A stretch of 64,000 nucleotides of DNA from positions 3,161,081 to 3,225,080 of the forward strand of contig JAQFVV010000063.1 of the NCBI GenBank assembly GCA_028023455.1, written 5' to 3'. Positions 47,356 to 59,087 of the stretch are shown here, piece by piece (the stretch's first letter is position 1; each line of letters starts with the position of its first letter). Source of the DNA: Epiperipatus broadwayi. Lineage: Eukaryota > Onychophora > Udeonychophora > Euonychophora > Peripatidae. The notes beneath the pieces were generated by a model. The model searched no databases, had not been told where the DNA came from, and saw only the letters and a list, made by a program, of their open reading frames with translations. The position numbers were made by a program, and so were the translations under genes.

Positions 47356-47624
47356 AGGGGAATTGAACGCAGATTTTCAAGCTCCTTCAACTATCCAATC
47401 TATCACATACAACTGATACACATGACCACATGTAAAAAATTTAAATGATCTCCATTATGCATATTTCATGCTGAATTAGCACTCATCAGTTGATCCAGAT
47501 TACTATCCTCACACATATATGAGATAGATTGGATAGCTGAAGGGAATGTAAAAGTCTGTGTTTAAATTCTTTATAATTACATCTAAACTCCTGAGGTATA
47601 AAGTATACCTGTATTTAAATATTA
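47356..47624. mobile_element. R2 hammerhead retroposon, collapsed form
   Basis: A 269-bp insertion with an approximate 15-bp duplication (CTAATTATTAATTAT at 47341-47355 and CTAATTATTGATTGT at 47625-47639). The outer ends are inverted relative to each other (AGGGGAATTGAACGCAGATTTTC on the left; GAAAATCTGTGTTTAAATTC-like on the right) but only one hammerhead is left. It is a deletion derivative of the 694-bp inverted form. Confidence 0.78.
47452..47494 (-). ncRNA. Hammerhead, family R2, core intact, weak stem I
   Basis: Minus strand: stem I UCAA, CUGAUGA, stem II UGCU/AGCA with AAUUC loop, GAAA, short stem III, A17, then AUGG. The core is canonical but stem I pairs poorly (UCAA against AUGG). 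Confidence 0.72.
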
Positions 47625-48364
47625 CTAATTATTGATTGTAAATAATTATTTGACTATTATTAGCTAGAGGATAAATTACAAAAGGAACACAACAAAATGT
47701 GATACATCATCCGTTAGTTGACTAACTGCTGATTATTATTTTCTACTTCACTCGTTTTCAAATGAGTTCTTTGATTTGAAATGGGCTATTTAAAGCTGTT
47801 ATTTGCTATACAATGTATTAATAATGTTAAACAGCTTCTTATAAATGAGCATGGCCAATCTAACTTCAAGAAAAAAAAAATAAGAAAGGAGGAGAGAAAT
47901 GAATTTTGTGGTGATCATACAAACCAATCTGTGAAACTCTAATAACATATATAGAACATGATCGTCCATTTTTCTGTTTACTTGATATTTTAATTATGTT
48001 GTCTTTTAATTTTTTCGACAGAAGACTTTTGTATCTGAAATACTTCAACAGCCTGTTTTTAATTGTAAACTCTTCAATGTATACTATTCTCTGCCATATC
48101 TTCCAAATGGAAACCAATTGACATTGCACTCCTTTAGAATGTCTTTGAGGTAATCCTTATAATATAGTCGACCTCTCCCATGAAAACCATGAATCAAGTT
48201 CACTATGAAACATATTTTTAAGAAGTCCAGTCCAATGAAAGTGTAATTTCACAAATGTGGATTCTATGGTAACCCATTCCAGCAAATTGAAAAACACATA
48301 CCACTGGAACATTTAATATATATATATTGTATATTTAAAAAAATACAGAGAAAGTCATTATTAA

Positions 48365-48450
48365 GTCAAGCGTTGGTGCCCGAGTGGTCAGCACAGCTGC
48401 CTTACAAGCAGTTGTCCCGGGTTCGCTTCCCGGCCGATGCTTTGACACAT
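48365..48450 (+). mobile_element. tRNA-Val-like mini-SINE, second intact copy
   Basis: 86 bp, the same length and borders (GTCAAGCG...GACACAT) as 46872-46957 and about 90% identical by eye. Acceptor GCGTTGG/CCGATGC, anticodon loop CTTACAA, perfect T stem and B box GGTTCGCTTCC. It is followed by a short A tail. An imperfect duplication around AAAGTCAT flanks it on both sides. Confidence 0.85.
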
Positions 48451-48459
48451 GAAAAAAAA

Positions 48460-51215
48460 AAGTCATAATCAGTTTATTATAATGGTGTTGTCTTTAGGGA
48501 GTAACAGTGTTTAATTAAAATAATAATAATTACTAACATTTCGGCAAGATAACATTCTTTACTGTAGCGGAAAGATATCATTATGATTTACATAACATTT
48601 TTATATTTTTTCCATAATATAACTAACTATTGAAAAAAAGTAATAATTATGTGCAACAACCTTTTCACTAAATTATATATTTATTTTTTTAAAAAAAAAA
48701 ACATATTGTATTTTTTAAAATTAAATTATGCCGATTTCGTTTTTTTTTTTTTGTTCAAAAGAAACAACATAAAATTCATTAAATCGAACGGATGATTTAA
48801 AGGAATTTGAATAATTCTAAAAATTTTCCTCCCGCTTGGCGGTGCTACTTGTTCAAAAGGATAAAATCCAGAAATTTTCCTATTATCAGGTAAGTAACAT
48901 GCCATGTCATTTTTTTTAAAGCATATTTTTAAATATACATTTTAATTTCCTTTTGTCAATCATAATTATAATGAATACTTACATCCATAGAATTAACTAA
49001 TATACTTTTTTTTTATTTTTGATTAAATGATTGAAGTGTATTAACGTTATGTTGATTTAATTTTTAATCGGCCGCGAGGCTTGATACTAAATGTTAAAAA
49101 TTATTTTCAAAAGCCGGTATAATATAAAAGAAGAACAAAAATAGACACATTTTTTGCTTTTTAATTTTGTATAAAGAAATGATTTGGGACTGGTTTAAAA
49201 ATAAAAATTAGTTCAATTTTTTTTCTCATCCATCCTATTTCCCCCGAAAAAGTAAATATAAATTTGTTTTTATATCGTTCGCTGTCGTCTGCGTCTGCCG
49301 GCTTAATTAATTATCATTATAATTCTTACTATGGAAATAATATTTTCCCGCATTTACATCAAATGCTCGTAACGTGTTGACTGTTGGGAATTTTATAGTA
49401 ATAGTATTGCAATATACATATTATTTAGGAATTACAATTTTTTTTAAAAAAAGCAAAAAATCCATTTTTTGATCGAAATAAAAAAAAAACTCGAGCGAAA
49501 TAAGAAGAAGAGTTAAATTAGAGAAGCATGATTAAAATAAGCGTCATAACAGCTTCTTTTTTTTTTAAAAGTACTTACTTTTTTTCAAAAGAGTGTTTAA
49601 TTACCTCTGTAATGGTAAATATTAATCTGTGTTTAAAAATATTTTCTAATTTGTTTCCATTTTAATTATCCCATCCCCTCCCGTATTTCTCTATAAAATT
49701 AGTATTAAATATATTGCTTTGATTTTGAGCATTTTAAATGCAAGTCTTAAATTTGGAGGCCTGATTCTGCTCACTCTTATTATTAATTATTCAATTATAT
49801 TTTTATTCATTTATAGTAAAAATTATTACTATTGTAAGTAATGCATTGAAATATAGAAAAGCATTATGTTTTAACAAAATTTAAATTTAATTTTTCCTTG
49901 TATATCTCTATGCGCACCTCTAATTTTTATGTTAAATAAAATTATTTAATTTTTATTGCCATCACACGATAAAATATTTTAGTATCTCATAAAAAATAAT
50001 TATATATCACTCGATCATTGTATCCTGCGTGTTTTAAAGCAGTAAATGCCAGATTGTGGTATGTGGGGTCCTCAGATCGATTCCAGTTCTGGAACTCCTA
50101 AGCAGTAAAGTTATTTGATTTTTTGTTTTTATTTGGTCACGTGATACTATTTGATCGTCAATGCCGTTGAGAATTCATCATAATAAATTTTATAATATAA
50201 GCTTGGAATTTATATTACTTTCAGAAAAGGCATAATGTGGATGAAATATTATGCATCTTATAAATATTAAGAATTTACTTTTTACTTTTATGCATTATTT
50301 TGTGCTTGTCCATATATTATCTTAGTATTTCATTACTTTATAGCTTGAGGTTTAAATCCTGTTCAGTTTAAAGCAGAGATGGAATAGAAATTTCAAACAC
50401 CAACATTTTTTAGATTATTAATTTATTAAAGTTAAAAATTATCTCATTTGAATCATTAGAAAAAATTATAGTATTTTAACCTACGATTTGGCTAATCAAA
50501 TGCCATATAACATCCTGAGCAACTAATTAAATGATTGTTATTAAATGATTATAATGAGACTTATGATAATAATGTACTTACGCTATCTGAAAAGTTATTA
50601 GATTCTATTAACGATATTATTGTCTCATTGTAGAAAGTTTAAACAAAAATAGAATGGGATTAATTTTAAAATGATCGTTCTTTTTATATATTAAATATAT
50701 GTAGAATATTTTTTTATAAAAAAAGAGAGAATATACATTAGGGTGATGAATTGTATCTAGAAAATCAGGGTTAAAATAAATTGGATTTGTTTTAATGAAG
50801 GAAATTAAAAGCTATTAATTTATTTTTAGCAAGTTGTAATATTTATAAAAGAAGTGTTTAATTAGATTATGTGAAAATGATAACAAACATGTAGTACAAG
50901 AAAGATTTTTACAATATGCATTATTAATAGATAGTTTATTTCCAAGTATTTATATGAGAAATAATTGCTATTTTTATAAGCTATGAATTATATGTCATGT
51001 AATTTTTATTTCACTGTAATATGTTAACTTGTACCTAATTTGCAATTAATAAAGTTTATTTTATTGATTTAAAAAAAATATTTATATAAAAAATGGGATA
51101 AATGTATAAAAAATTGATTTTAGAAACATAGTTATGAAGAATGGAAGTAGATAGATAAATTGGTTAGAAAAAAAACTAGAATTATGGAAAATGAATATGA
51201 ATAAACATTAGTTAC
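48460..51215. other. Longest apparently repeat-poor stretch
   Basis: About 2.7 kb in which I recognise only one tRNA-like relic. CpG-containing words (around 48780-48860, 49060-49120 and 49270-49400) are commoner than elsewhere. This may be host intronic or regulatory sequence. No exon is supported. Confidence 0.4.
50029..50125 (+). repeat. tRNA-like SINE relic (weak)
   Basis: CCTGCGTGTTTTAAAGCAGTAA followed by a B-box-like AGATCGATTCCAG and a tail CTCCTAAGCAGTAAAG that recalls the tails of the 45-kb relics. Weak. Confidence 0.35.
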
Positions 51216-51226
51216 GTAAGAATAAA

Positions 51227-51506
51227 AATTAAGCCAATAAACATCACATGATCACCATTACTTATGCTTGCCTATAACTGTTATTAAAACAGGCAAAACT
51301 CTCCATACAGTATTGATCCTAAGATCTAGGTGCAGTGCTCTCAGATCCAAGGCTCCTCACTGATGAAGGCCACAAGCCAGAAACTAGTCTAGGGATATTG
51401 GATGAGTAGGCACTAGATCGGGATTTTATGCACAAGGCTTCTGGAATCCATTGATTACTCTGACTTGCACTGAGTAGCAATACTGTATGAAGAGTTTTTG
51501 CATGTT
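51227..51506. mobile_element. R1 hammerhead repeat, rearranged inverted form
   Basis: Starts with the R1 tail in one orientation (CATCACATGATCACC), passes into an R1 head (AAAACAGGCAAAACTCTCC) and at about 51312 switches to the inverted unit that holds the hammerhead. TAAGAATAAA occurs at 51217-51226 and 51507-51516 and could be the target duplication. Confidence 0.65.
51354..51395 (+). ncRNA. Hammerhead ribozyme, family R1, core intact
   Basis: Plus strand: UCCUCA, CUGAUGA (51360-51366), stem II GGC/GCC, GAAA (51380-51383), ACUAGU, cleavage after C51389, stem I partner UAGGGA (one A-C mismatch). Confidence 0.82.
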
Positions 51507-51529
51507 TAAGAATAAACATTATATAAAAT

Positions 51530-52430
51530 ATGAAAGAAATAGTGAACATGTGATGAAAGAAATGTATGCTAACATTAAAAAGAACTTACTGTTATAGGGC
51601 ACAAAGGCAGGCATATTAGATAATAGGTAATGAAAGTAAAAAGGGAATAAAGATTTGAATTATAAATATATTTTGTGTAGAATTGAAGAATTAGTTAATA
51701 AGACAAGATATTAACTAAATATTTCTCAGTATAGAATATTTAAAAAAAGATCAGGGTAAATTGCGTAGAGATTGGGAGAAATTTAAAAGTAAATAGACTA
51801 AATGATTATTTTATAAATCTAATTAAATATTTTTATTAAGATCTGACAGCTTAGAAAAAAATAAAATAAACAGGCCTAAAAGCATAGTTGGATAATAAGA
51901 AGTAAAAAGTTGTTGACTGTATTATAGTATACAAATATGTTTGAGGGAGATTATGTTTAACTTGGCTAAAAGGATTTCTATGCATAAAGAAAAAACCATT
52001 TTATATCACATTCATGGAAAATTAATTATTAAATTAAATATAAAAGTAAAAATAAATGGGGGGACAACGACTATGAAGAGAGTGTAAAATGAACTAAAAT
52101 ATAAAAAAACATATTTATATCATTTAAATACATTATTTAATTTAAAACTCATTAAATTATGAATATTAAAAATAAATAAAATATAGTGGCATTACATTTG
52201 TAGGCATTCTGTCAGTGGACAACAGAGTATTCATTTAATCATATTATTCTCAATTTCTGGAAAGAAATGCTATAGCTGTACATTATTTTATTTAATAATA
52301 TTAATTTCTAAATACAGTTATATTAATTTATTTCTTAAAATATCTCTTATTTATGTATTAATAATATTTTGTATTAGTGTATATAATGAGCAGGCTGTAA
52401 AAAGGGCTTTGATAGTAATTGAAAGAAATT
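51530..52430. other. AT-rich stretch, nothing recognised
   Basis: No feature recognised. Confidence 0.45.
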
Positions 52431-52435
52431 ATCAC

Positions 52436-52500
52436 ATGATCTCATCTCACAAAGCCATACGCTAGAAAGTAGTCTGAAGGTATTGGATAGGCATGACACC
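52436..52500 (+). repeat. R1 relic with deleted hammerhead
   Basis: AAAGCCATACGCTAGAAAGT followed by AGTCTGAAGG.ATTGGAT matches the 3' half of the R1 hammerhead, but the CUGAUGA box is deleted. Confidence 0.6.
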
Positions 52501-52799
52501 TGGAACCTATTGGTTATGAAAGCTTACACTAGGTAGCAAGGTAAAAAAAAATTGCAACTGAAAGAAGACCTTCTCTCTTTGAAATCTTTTTAAAAAAAAA
52601 TCTTAATGTTCATCCATATTCTTTTTATTGCAATAGATTTTAATATATATGATTATTTATATGGTGAAAGAACATACCTAAGCTGTTCATAATCATGCAT
52701 TAGTCAGTGTGGTAAATGGTTCTTGCTTCCGAGTTTAAGATTAAAAACAGCATAATAATACTGTATGGTAATTCTTATCACAAACATCAGTTGAGGTTT

Positions 52800-53310
52800 T
52801 TTTGAAAATGTGTGAATGATCATTTTTTATATATTTAAAATCATAACAGACAAAACTAAATTATGGTCCTTATTCTCATGAGCCTATAAAGTTATCAGAA
52901 AAGGTAATGATTGGTAACCAAAGATAGAGAAAGCTAAAAAAGTCTGGCTAGAGATTATGATTTAATTTTATCTAATTACTATTGTAAATCATTTTCAAGA
53001 AAAGGAAGATTTTACAAATTGGAAGAATAACCAATGTATAAAATAGACAATATTGGAACTTTGTGGTAATTAAGAAGAAAAGGCAAAAAAAAACCAACTA
53101 ATTTTAAAAGGATACATATATTTTACTATAAAGATCTAAATATTGGAGTGGTATTCATTGTATATATTGGAAAAAATATTCTTAAACTCAGAGGTAAAAA
53201 GCCAATAAACTCACCATGCAGGCTAATGCATGTTGGTGAGCAGCCCATCCATGTTTGTATACTACATGATTAATTACATAGTAATAACAGCTGCAACGAC
53301 AAGAACGTAT
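52800..53310. repeat. Dispersed repeat X, copy 2
   Basis: Shares blocks with 23.1-23.5 kb: TTATGGTCCTTATTCTCATG in direct orientation and CAGAGGTAAAAAGCC...ACTCACCATGCA in inverse orientation. Non-coding. Confidence 0.55.
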
Positions 53311-53402
53311 GGAGTGGACATTAAGAATTTACCCTGCTCGGTTCCTTTAAGGCCTCCAAAAGGAATCAAAGGGTCTCCTTTCAGTTAATAGCAAACTCCT
53401 TT

Positions 53403-53515
53403 TTAAACTGGATTCCAAGAGATTGTGAAAGAGCCAGAAAGAGATCGCATGTGAGATGGATGGATGAAATAAGAAAGTGTGCGGGGGTGATGTGGATAAG
53501 AGTTATATAAAGAAG
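53403..53515 (+). pseudogene. RTE LINE C-terminal fragment
   Basis: Plus strand frame LNWIPRDCERARKRSHVRWM then DEIRKCAGVMW aligns with the last part of the 29.5-kb RTE protein (LNWIPRDCKRPRKRPHVRWM, DEIRKCAGVLW). It ends where homology is lost after the WRREA-equivalent position. Confidence 0.9.
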
Positions 53516-53589
53516 CAGTCAGTAAAGTGAAGAAGTAGACAAATTATTGACAAGATTATATGCCAAATGATATGATTAGAATAATGGAG

Positions 53590-53960
53590 TAGTGGTTATT
53601 AATGTTTAAAAAAGATTTTAAAAAGTTATTAGATATGAGGAGCTATTAGACTTTTGTCAGTTCTAAAGGAAGCTTTTATTAAGATAACTACAAATGATCT
53701 AGAATAAATTTTGGATTCAAACCAACCAAAATAATAAGCTAAATGTAAAGATTATTTTGGCACAGTAGGAGGAGTTATATAAAAGACCAATGAATATGAA
53801 ATGCTATCATGCTTTGGATTTATAAATATTATTTGACTCTGTAATCATTTTCACTGTGATTACAATTGTGGATCATCAAATGTAGACCTTGGAATATTGT
53901 CTTATATTGAAGAATGTTTGCCAAAATACAACTGATGTGATCACAATATCAAAATTCTTT
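53590..53960 (+). pseudogene. RTE LINE reverse transcriptase fragment
   Basis: A much decayed plus-strand segment that fits the RTE RT middle: TATGAGGAGC.. corresponding to NYRPISLL, a motif A-like block (ATGCTTTGGATTTATAAATA.. for CFGFVDYEKAFDS), then ATTGTGGATCATC (for ALDHQ). Because RT lies downstream of the C-terminal fragment at 53.4 kb, these are two insertions or a rearrangement. Confidence 0.55.
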
Positions 53961-53961
53961 A

Positions 53962-54340
53962 TGCTCACACAAGCTCTGTGTATAAAATCCCTATCTAGTG
54001 CATACTCACCCAATATCCTTCTAGCTTGTGGCTTTCACCAGTGATGAGCCTTAGATCTGAGAGCATTGCACCTAGATCTTAGGATCTAAGGCAACTCTCA
54101 AGCAGCCACCTTTTATCTTATTAGCTAACTATAAAGATTTGAGTCCAAAATAAAAACACACTAATGTTTTGAATTTCAGCTCATTAGCTTATATAATCAT
54201 ATAGATCTGAACTCAGTTCAGCACCCATACTTTGTGATGTCTTTGCTTTTTAATAACCACAGTCACCATAATCTTATCAGTAAGGATTGGTATTAGATGA
54301 CTAAACATCACATTATCACCAGTCTTTATACTTACACAAG
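53962..54340 (-). mobile_element. R1 hammerhead repeat, decayed
   Basis: Diverged R1 unit in the same orientation as the 26.3-kb copy; it keeps the ACACAAGCTCTGTGTATAAA head-equivalent and the tail ACTAAACATCACATTATCACC. Confidence 0.75.
54014..54047 (-). ncRNA. Hammerhead relic with deletion, R1
   Basis: Minus strand: the first box reads CUGGUGA, stem II GCC/AGC-like, but the GAAA-stem III-UC segment is shortened by about eight bases. Inactive. Confidence 0.55.
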
Positions 54341-54349
54341 CTGTTTACA

Positions 54350-54655
54350 CAGAAGTAAAACTCTCCATACGTAGCTGCAGTGCAATCCAGAACAATGGAA
54401 GCATTATAGTTAGATAATAAGATAAAAGGTGGCTGCTGGAGGGTTGTATTAAATCCTAAGATATAGGTGCAGTGCTCTCAAATTCAAGGTTTCTCACTGA
54501 TAAAATCCACAAGCTAAAAACTAGTCTGGGGATATTGGATGAATAGGCAATAGATAGGGATTTTATGCACAAACTTTCCTGCATCCATCGATTACTCTGG
54601 CTTGCACTGAGTGGTGCTACTATATGGAGAGTTTTGCCTCTGTACAACTGAAGTG
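54350..54655 (+). mobile_element. R1 hammerhead repeat, inverted partner
   Basis: R1 sequence in inverse orientation to the unit at 53.96 kb, ending TGGAGAGTTTTGCC. Together they make another head-to-head pair, with part of each unit lost at the centre. Confidence 0.7.
54491..54532 (+). ncRNA. Hammerhead relic, R1
   Basis: Plus strand: UUCUCA, CUGAUAA (G8 to A), degraded stem II, AAAA for GAAA, ACUAGU, UC, UGGGGA. Two core changes. Confidence 0.6.
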
Positions 54656-55760
54656 ATTAGATTACATTATATAACAAGAAGAATAACATTTCCATTAGGA
54701 TATGACAAGATGATTCCATGTTTTCAAACTTGTTACATTTATTTTTAGCATGGGCAATTAATAAAACATCACTTAGGTTGGAAAAAATATGAAATGTATG
54801 ATATACAGAGTCTGTTGAAATTCTGATAAGTTTAAACATCTCAAAACAATTGTAAAAAAACTCAATTCTACCTTTCATCCCACATACTAGTAATGGTTTT
54901 ATTAAATCATTGATGAAGAAAAATAGGATTCTATACATTATTTTTTATAGGTATTACTAGCCATGCTTTGTATAAACATATTATTGTTTGAAATATTGAT
55001 AATAATAACAAACATCTTAATATAATGTTTTAAAACTTATTAACTTAATGAGATGCAAATTATTTTGCACTTTTAATTGTAATTGCTTCAAATATTTTTT
55101 TTCTGATGATGCCAAATGTCATTTTATTTTATTTTTAATCTAAAACTGCACAAACTTTGCATGTCTGCATGAAAACTGCTAAAATGGGCTATTTATCAAT
55201 AACCCATTTATTACAAATCAACTTGTCAAATCATAATTGAAAAATCTATTATTTTATAATGTCAAAATAAATCAAAATTTAAGTCAAAACTTGATGGCCT
55301 AAGTACTTTTTAAATATAAATAATTTACAAACAAATTATCTTCATAGAATAATCAGAAGTAAAAAAATTTAATAAATTAATTTCAAAATTAAATAAGTAA
55401 TAAGTGTAAAAAAGCGGGCATATCTTTAATCCCTTAACTTTGTATACTAGAAATCACTTGGGGGAGGAAGGGGCCATAATAAAAATTAAAATGTTGATAA
55501 TGTGAGTAGTTATTTGGTTTTTTTCACTTCAAGAATGTGAACCAATACAATAATCAATACTCACTTTTTAAAATAAAAAAAGATTTGTTTTGGGCCACAT
55601 TTAAAATTAATTATTTGATTAAAAAACATATAAAAATGATCTTGAGGAAAAATGTTCAAGATACCTTGCTACCTATGTAAAAAATTTAACTCCATCAAAA
55701 TAATAATAAGCGAAGCACATTTAATTCACCATTTTAATACTTATTCTGTTTTCACTGCAT
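54656..55760. other. AT-rich stretch, nothing recognised
   Basis: No feature recognised. Confidence 0.45.
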
Positions 55761-55769
55761 ACACTGTCT

Positions 55770-55880
55770 AGTTTAGTTCAATGGAAGGGTGACAAATTCT
55801 GGAACTCAAGATCCATGGATTGTGGTTACTTCCAATGTTTGAACTTGTGAATTCTCAAGCTATAAAATAAACCATATGAT
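55770..55880 (+). repeat. tRNA-like SINE relic
   Basis: A-box-like TAGTTTAGTTCAATGGAAGG, a region with a possible B box, and a tail (CTCAAGCTATAAAATAAACC) similar in layout to the relics at 45 and 50 kb. Confidence 0.4.
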
Positions 55881-56004
55881 TATATATTTTACAAGTTATT
55901 TTTAAAGCAGGCAAAACGTTCCATACAGTAGTGCCACCCTGTGCCAACCAGAGTAATCAATGGATGCCAGAAGGCTTGTGTATAAAATCCCTACTCATAC
56001 AATA

Positions 56005-56039
56005 TCCCCAGTCTAGCTTGTAGCTTTCATCAGTGAGGA
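56005..56039 (-). ncRNA. Hammerhead relic with 7-base deletion, R1
   Basis: Minus strand: UCCUCA, intact CUGAUGA, stem II AGCU/AGCU, but the GAAA-stem III segment is deleted so that stem II runs into GACUGGGGA. Inactive. Confidence 0.65.
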
Positions 56040-56614
56040 GCTTTGGATCTGACAGCACTGCACCTAGACCTTAGGATCTGTTGCAACCCTCCAGGAGTCA
56101 CCTTTTATCTCTACCTAACTACAAAACTATGAGTTTAAAATTAAAAACACAATAATAATTTCAATCCAAGCTCATTAGCTTATATAGTCATATAGGTCTG
56201 AACTCAGTTCAGTACTCATACATTTTGGTGAGTCTTTAATAACCATAGCCACCATTATCCTATTAGCAGGATTGATATTAAACTACTAAACATCACGTGA
56301 TCACCATTTCTTACACTTGCTCATAACTGTTATTAAAAAATGGTGATCATATGATGTTTAGTAGTTTAATACCAATTCTGCCTAATAAGATAGTGGTGGC
56401 TATGGTTATTAAGAACCAAAGACACCAAAATATATGGGTATTGAATTGAGTTCAAACCTATATGTCTATATAAGCTAATGAGCTTGGATTGAAAATATTA
56501 TCGTGTTTTCAATTTTAGATTCATAGTTTTGTAGTTAAGTAAAGATAAAAGGTTGCTGCTTGAGGGTTGCATTAGATCCCAAGATTTAGGTGCAGTGCTC
56601 TCATGTCCCAAGGC

Positions 56615-56656
56615 TCCTCACTGATGAAGACCACAAGCTAGAAATTAGTCTGAGAA
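56615..56656 (+). ncRNA. Hammerhead, family R1, core intact, weak stem II
   Basis: Plus strand: UCCUCA (56615-56620), CUGAUGA (56621-56627), stem II GAC/GCU (weakened), GAAA (56641-56644), AUUAGU, cleavage after C56650, partner UGAGAA. Confidence 0.7.
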
Positions 56657-56826
56657 TACTGGGTGAGTAGGCACTAGGTAGGGGTTTTATGCACAAGCCT
56701 TCTGGAATCCATTGATTACTCTGGCTTGCATTAAGTGGCACTACTGTATGGAGAATATTGTCTGTTTTAATAACAGTTATGAGAAAGCATAAGAAATAAT
56801 GATCACGTGATATCACAGTTATTTTT

Positions 56827-58284
56827 TTAAATAAATGAACAATATACTCACCATTTTTACTTTGAAAACAAGTAGAAACTCATAAATTTAAATTCATAAA
56901 TTTTGCACAAACCTGCCTTTATAAATGATCTTATGAATTACATCTTGTTTATACATATTTTTATCTTGTGTACTCATTCATTTATGAGTTGATGTTTTTA
57001 TTTTCTCTCTCAATTTACTACTGCAGTGTCTTTTTCACAATCCATTATTATATATATTTTCTAAATATTTTGAAATTTAGTTAAATATTTGGTAGTTCTA
57101 AGATAATCAAGAAAATCAGAACAATATTTCAAAAAATAACTATCAAATGATAAATCAGTTTGTAAAATAACCTTTTTGATTTTTTCCTCTATATTTCAGT
57201 AGAACAATCTTTAGAGTCACCATTAATGAAAGTAAATTTTGGATTCTACACCTATATAAGTATGGTATGACACCTGTTTACCAGTAGTGAAAAGAGAAAG
57301 GTATTGCAGTTATAATTTTTATTTATGGTCAATATATCAATGTATATCCAAGCCCAGATTAGCCATGCCTCTTATTACTTTAAAAAATAACCAATCTATT
57401 TACTGATCATTAATTTTTGGCCAAGATATCTCTTTCAACATTAAAAAAAAAGTTAAATTGAACATGTCTAGAAACCTAATAGCATACAATTACCTACCTA
57501 CATGTAAGATTATAAATGAAGTTTCTAATTAAAAAATGTTGCATATTCTAATTATTGATTTAACTGAAATAAGAATGAAGAACTAATATTAAGAATATGA
57601 ATAAAACTTTTATATACTACAACTGAATTCAAACTCCAGGACAAGAGCATGACATGCAGATGTAATAACCATTAAGCCATTAAAACCTTCTGTCTGTGTC
57701 AGATCATTTACTTGTAAATAAATGACAATTGTTCTTTTAAAGATTTTTTCCTCCCATGTAAGTCAGTAAGATTTAATAGTGAAGATATCACATAATTATT
57801 GAAGCACAGTAGTTTGATCTCAAATGATCTGAATGTTTTTTTTTTAAATTAGATCAGATATTTTCCCACCAAGTTACTATACTAAAAAATCAACAATTTA
57901 ATGATTATGATTCAGTTTATTATAATCAAGAATAGCCTAAAATTAGTCTTTTTAGGGTACAATAATAAAAAAAAAGTTTCTTAATTAAAGAAAAACTAAA
58001 AAACATAATTAAATAATGTTTCATAAGATTAGATTTAACACTCTGAATTGCCTGTGTAAAACATGATTCTAGTGTCTACAAATATTAATATTTCCAAAAT
58101 TGTTTGTTTTTATTTAATTGAGTCAGAATTTAACAGATATTAGAATAACAGTTATTCATCAAGGTTTGGAATGTTTTTTTTTTTTACTTTTCAATAAATA
58201 ATATAATGTTATAAATAAATTAAAAATAGATGGAAAAAATACTTTCTTAGAAATTTATATAATATATAAATTTGACAAGCGCAG
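56827..58284. other. AT-rich non-coding stretch
   Basis: Nothing recognised apart from the tRNA-like relic near 57.6 kb. Confidence 0.45.
57625..57690 (-). repeat. tRNA-like SINE relic
   Basis: On the minus strand an A box ATGGCTTAATGGTTA and a B-box-like GAGTTTGAATTC at tRNA-like spacing. No target duplication seen. Confidence 0.5.
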
Positions 58285-58620
58285 TGTTTAAATTGTAGCT
58301 ATATAGAAGGTAAACAAGCCTCCATACCAGCGCTATTATTGGCACAAAGTAAATTTTAATATTTCGTGTTAATAAGAATATTAAATTAAGAAATGGATTT
58401 AAAGTGAATGATTTATATATTCACGCTCTCACTTCTAAACGCTTAAGATTGACTCATAAATTACCATGTGAGTTTGAAAATAAGACGTCATTCTTATTTA
58501 CTTGAAGACCTTTTCTTGTGACTGGGGCAAGAGTAACCTTACAGTTTTATCATCTTGTTTAAAATGGCACTGGTGTGGAGGTTCATTTGCCTTCTATATA
58601 GTTATAATATTGTTTACTAA
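58285..58620. mobile_element. Foldback MITE related to 37.6 kb
   Basis: Terminal inverted arms of about 60 bp: left TAGCTATATAGAAGGTAAAC (58302 on) with CCTCCATACCAGCGC, right GCACTGGTGTGGAGG with GCCTTCTATATAGTTATA. Interior segment 58398-58457 (AAAGTGAATGATTTATATAT, CACGCTCTCACTTC) is similar to 37994-38052 in the 37.6-kb foldback, so the two share a module. Non-coding. Confidence 0.75.
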
Positions 58621-59017
58621 TATAACAAATATTGAGAAGGGAAACTAAATATGGGCTATAAAATTGAAACACACTCCTCTGTCAATAAATGTTTTAAAAG
58701 TATATTTGATCCACTTATGCTTAGAGTAAAGACTAAGCTATGCTTTTATTGAGAGGGGTGTGTATGTTAATTTTATAGCACATATGTAAAGGATGGTTTC
58801 CTACCACAATGTTTCATATGTGTATAAATCATTATTATCAATTATTACTGATACAAAGTGGTATAATTGTTAAATTAAGATAAAAAAAATTTAAAACAAG
58901 TCTTATTAAATTTTTATATTGGACTATTTCCATCATCTAATATGTGTATTGAACTTTATTTAAATATTCCAAATACACTCCACTGTTAGTAATAGCACAT
59001 CAAACAGATTAGTATAT

Positions 59018-59064
59018 GCACAATGTTTCAAGAGGTATTATTCTCCCCTCTTCTTCAGGTGTGC
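59018..59064 (-). ncRNA. CUGAAGA hammerhead-like motif in PLE-B tail
   Basis: Minus strand: CUGAAGA (fits CUGANGA), stem II AGAGG/CCUCU with a longer loop, GAAAC, then AUUGUGC, where UU could be the UH site with a stem I CAC/GUG of only three pairs. Similar motifs sit at 61.8 and 63.5 kb. Hammerhead identity is uncertain. Confidence 0.4.
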
Positions 59065-59087
59065 TTGGCATGACCAGTGACAGTACT

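Larger units (their letters stand above)
55904..56816. mobile_element. R1 inverted hammerhead composite
   Basis: Two nearly full R1 units tail to tail: 55904-56330 and its inverse 56336-56816. The centre is the palindrome around CATCACGTGATCACC / GGTGATCATATGATG. The 10-bp AGTTATTTTT flanks the whole (55894-55903 and 56817-56826) as a probable target duplication, so the inverted dimer was mobile as one unit. Each unit carries a hammerhead, the two pointing outward from opposite strands. Confidence 0.82.

Noticed and set aside
55104-55112. CTGATGA as a hammerhead core
   Set aside because: Neighbouring sequence gives no stem II, GAAA or stem I.
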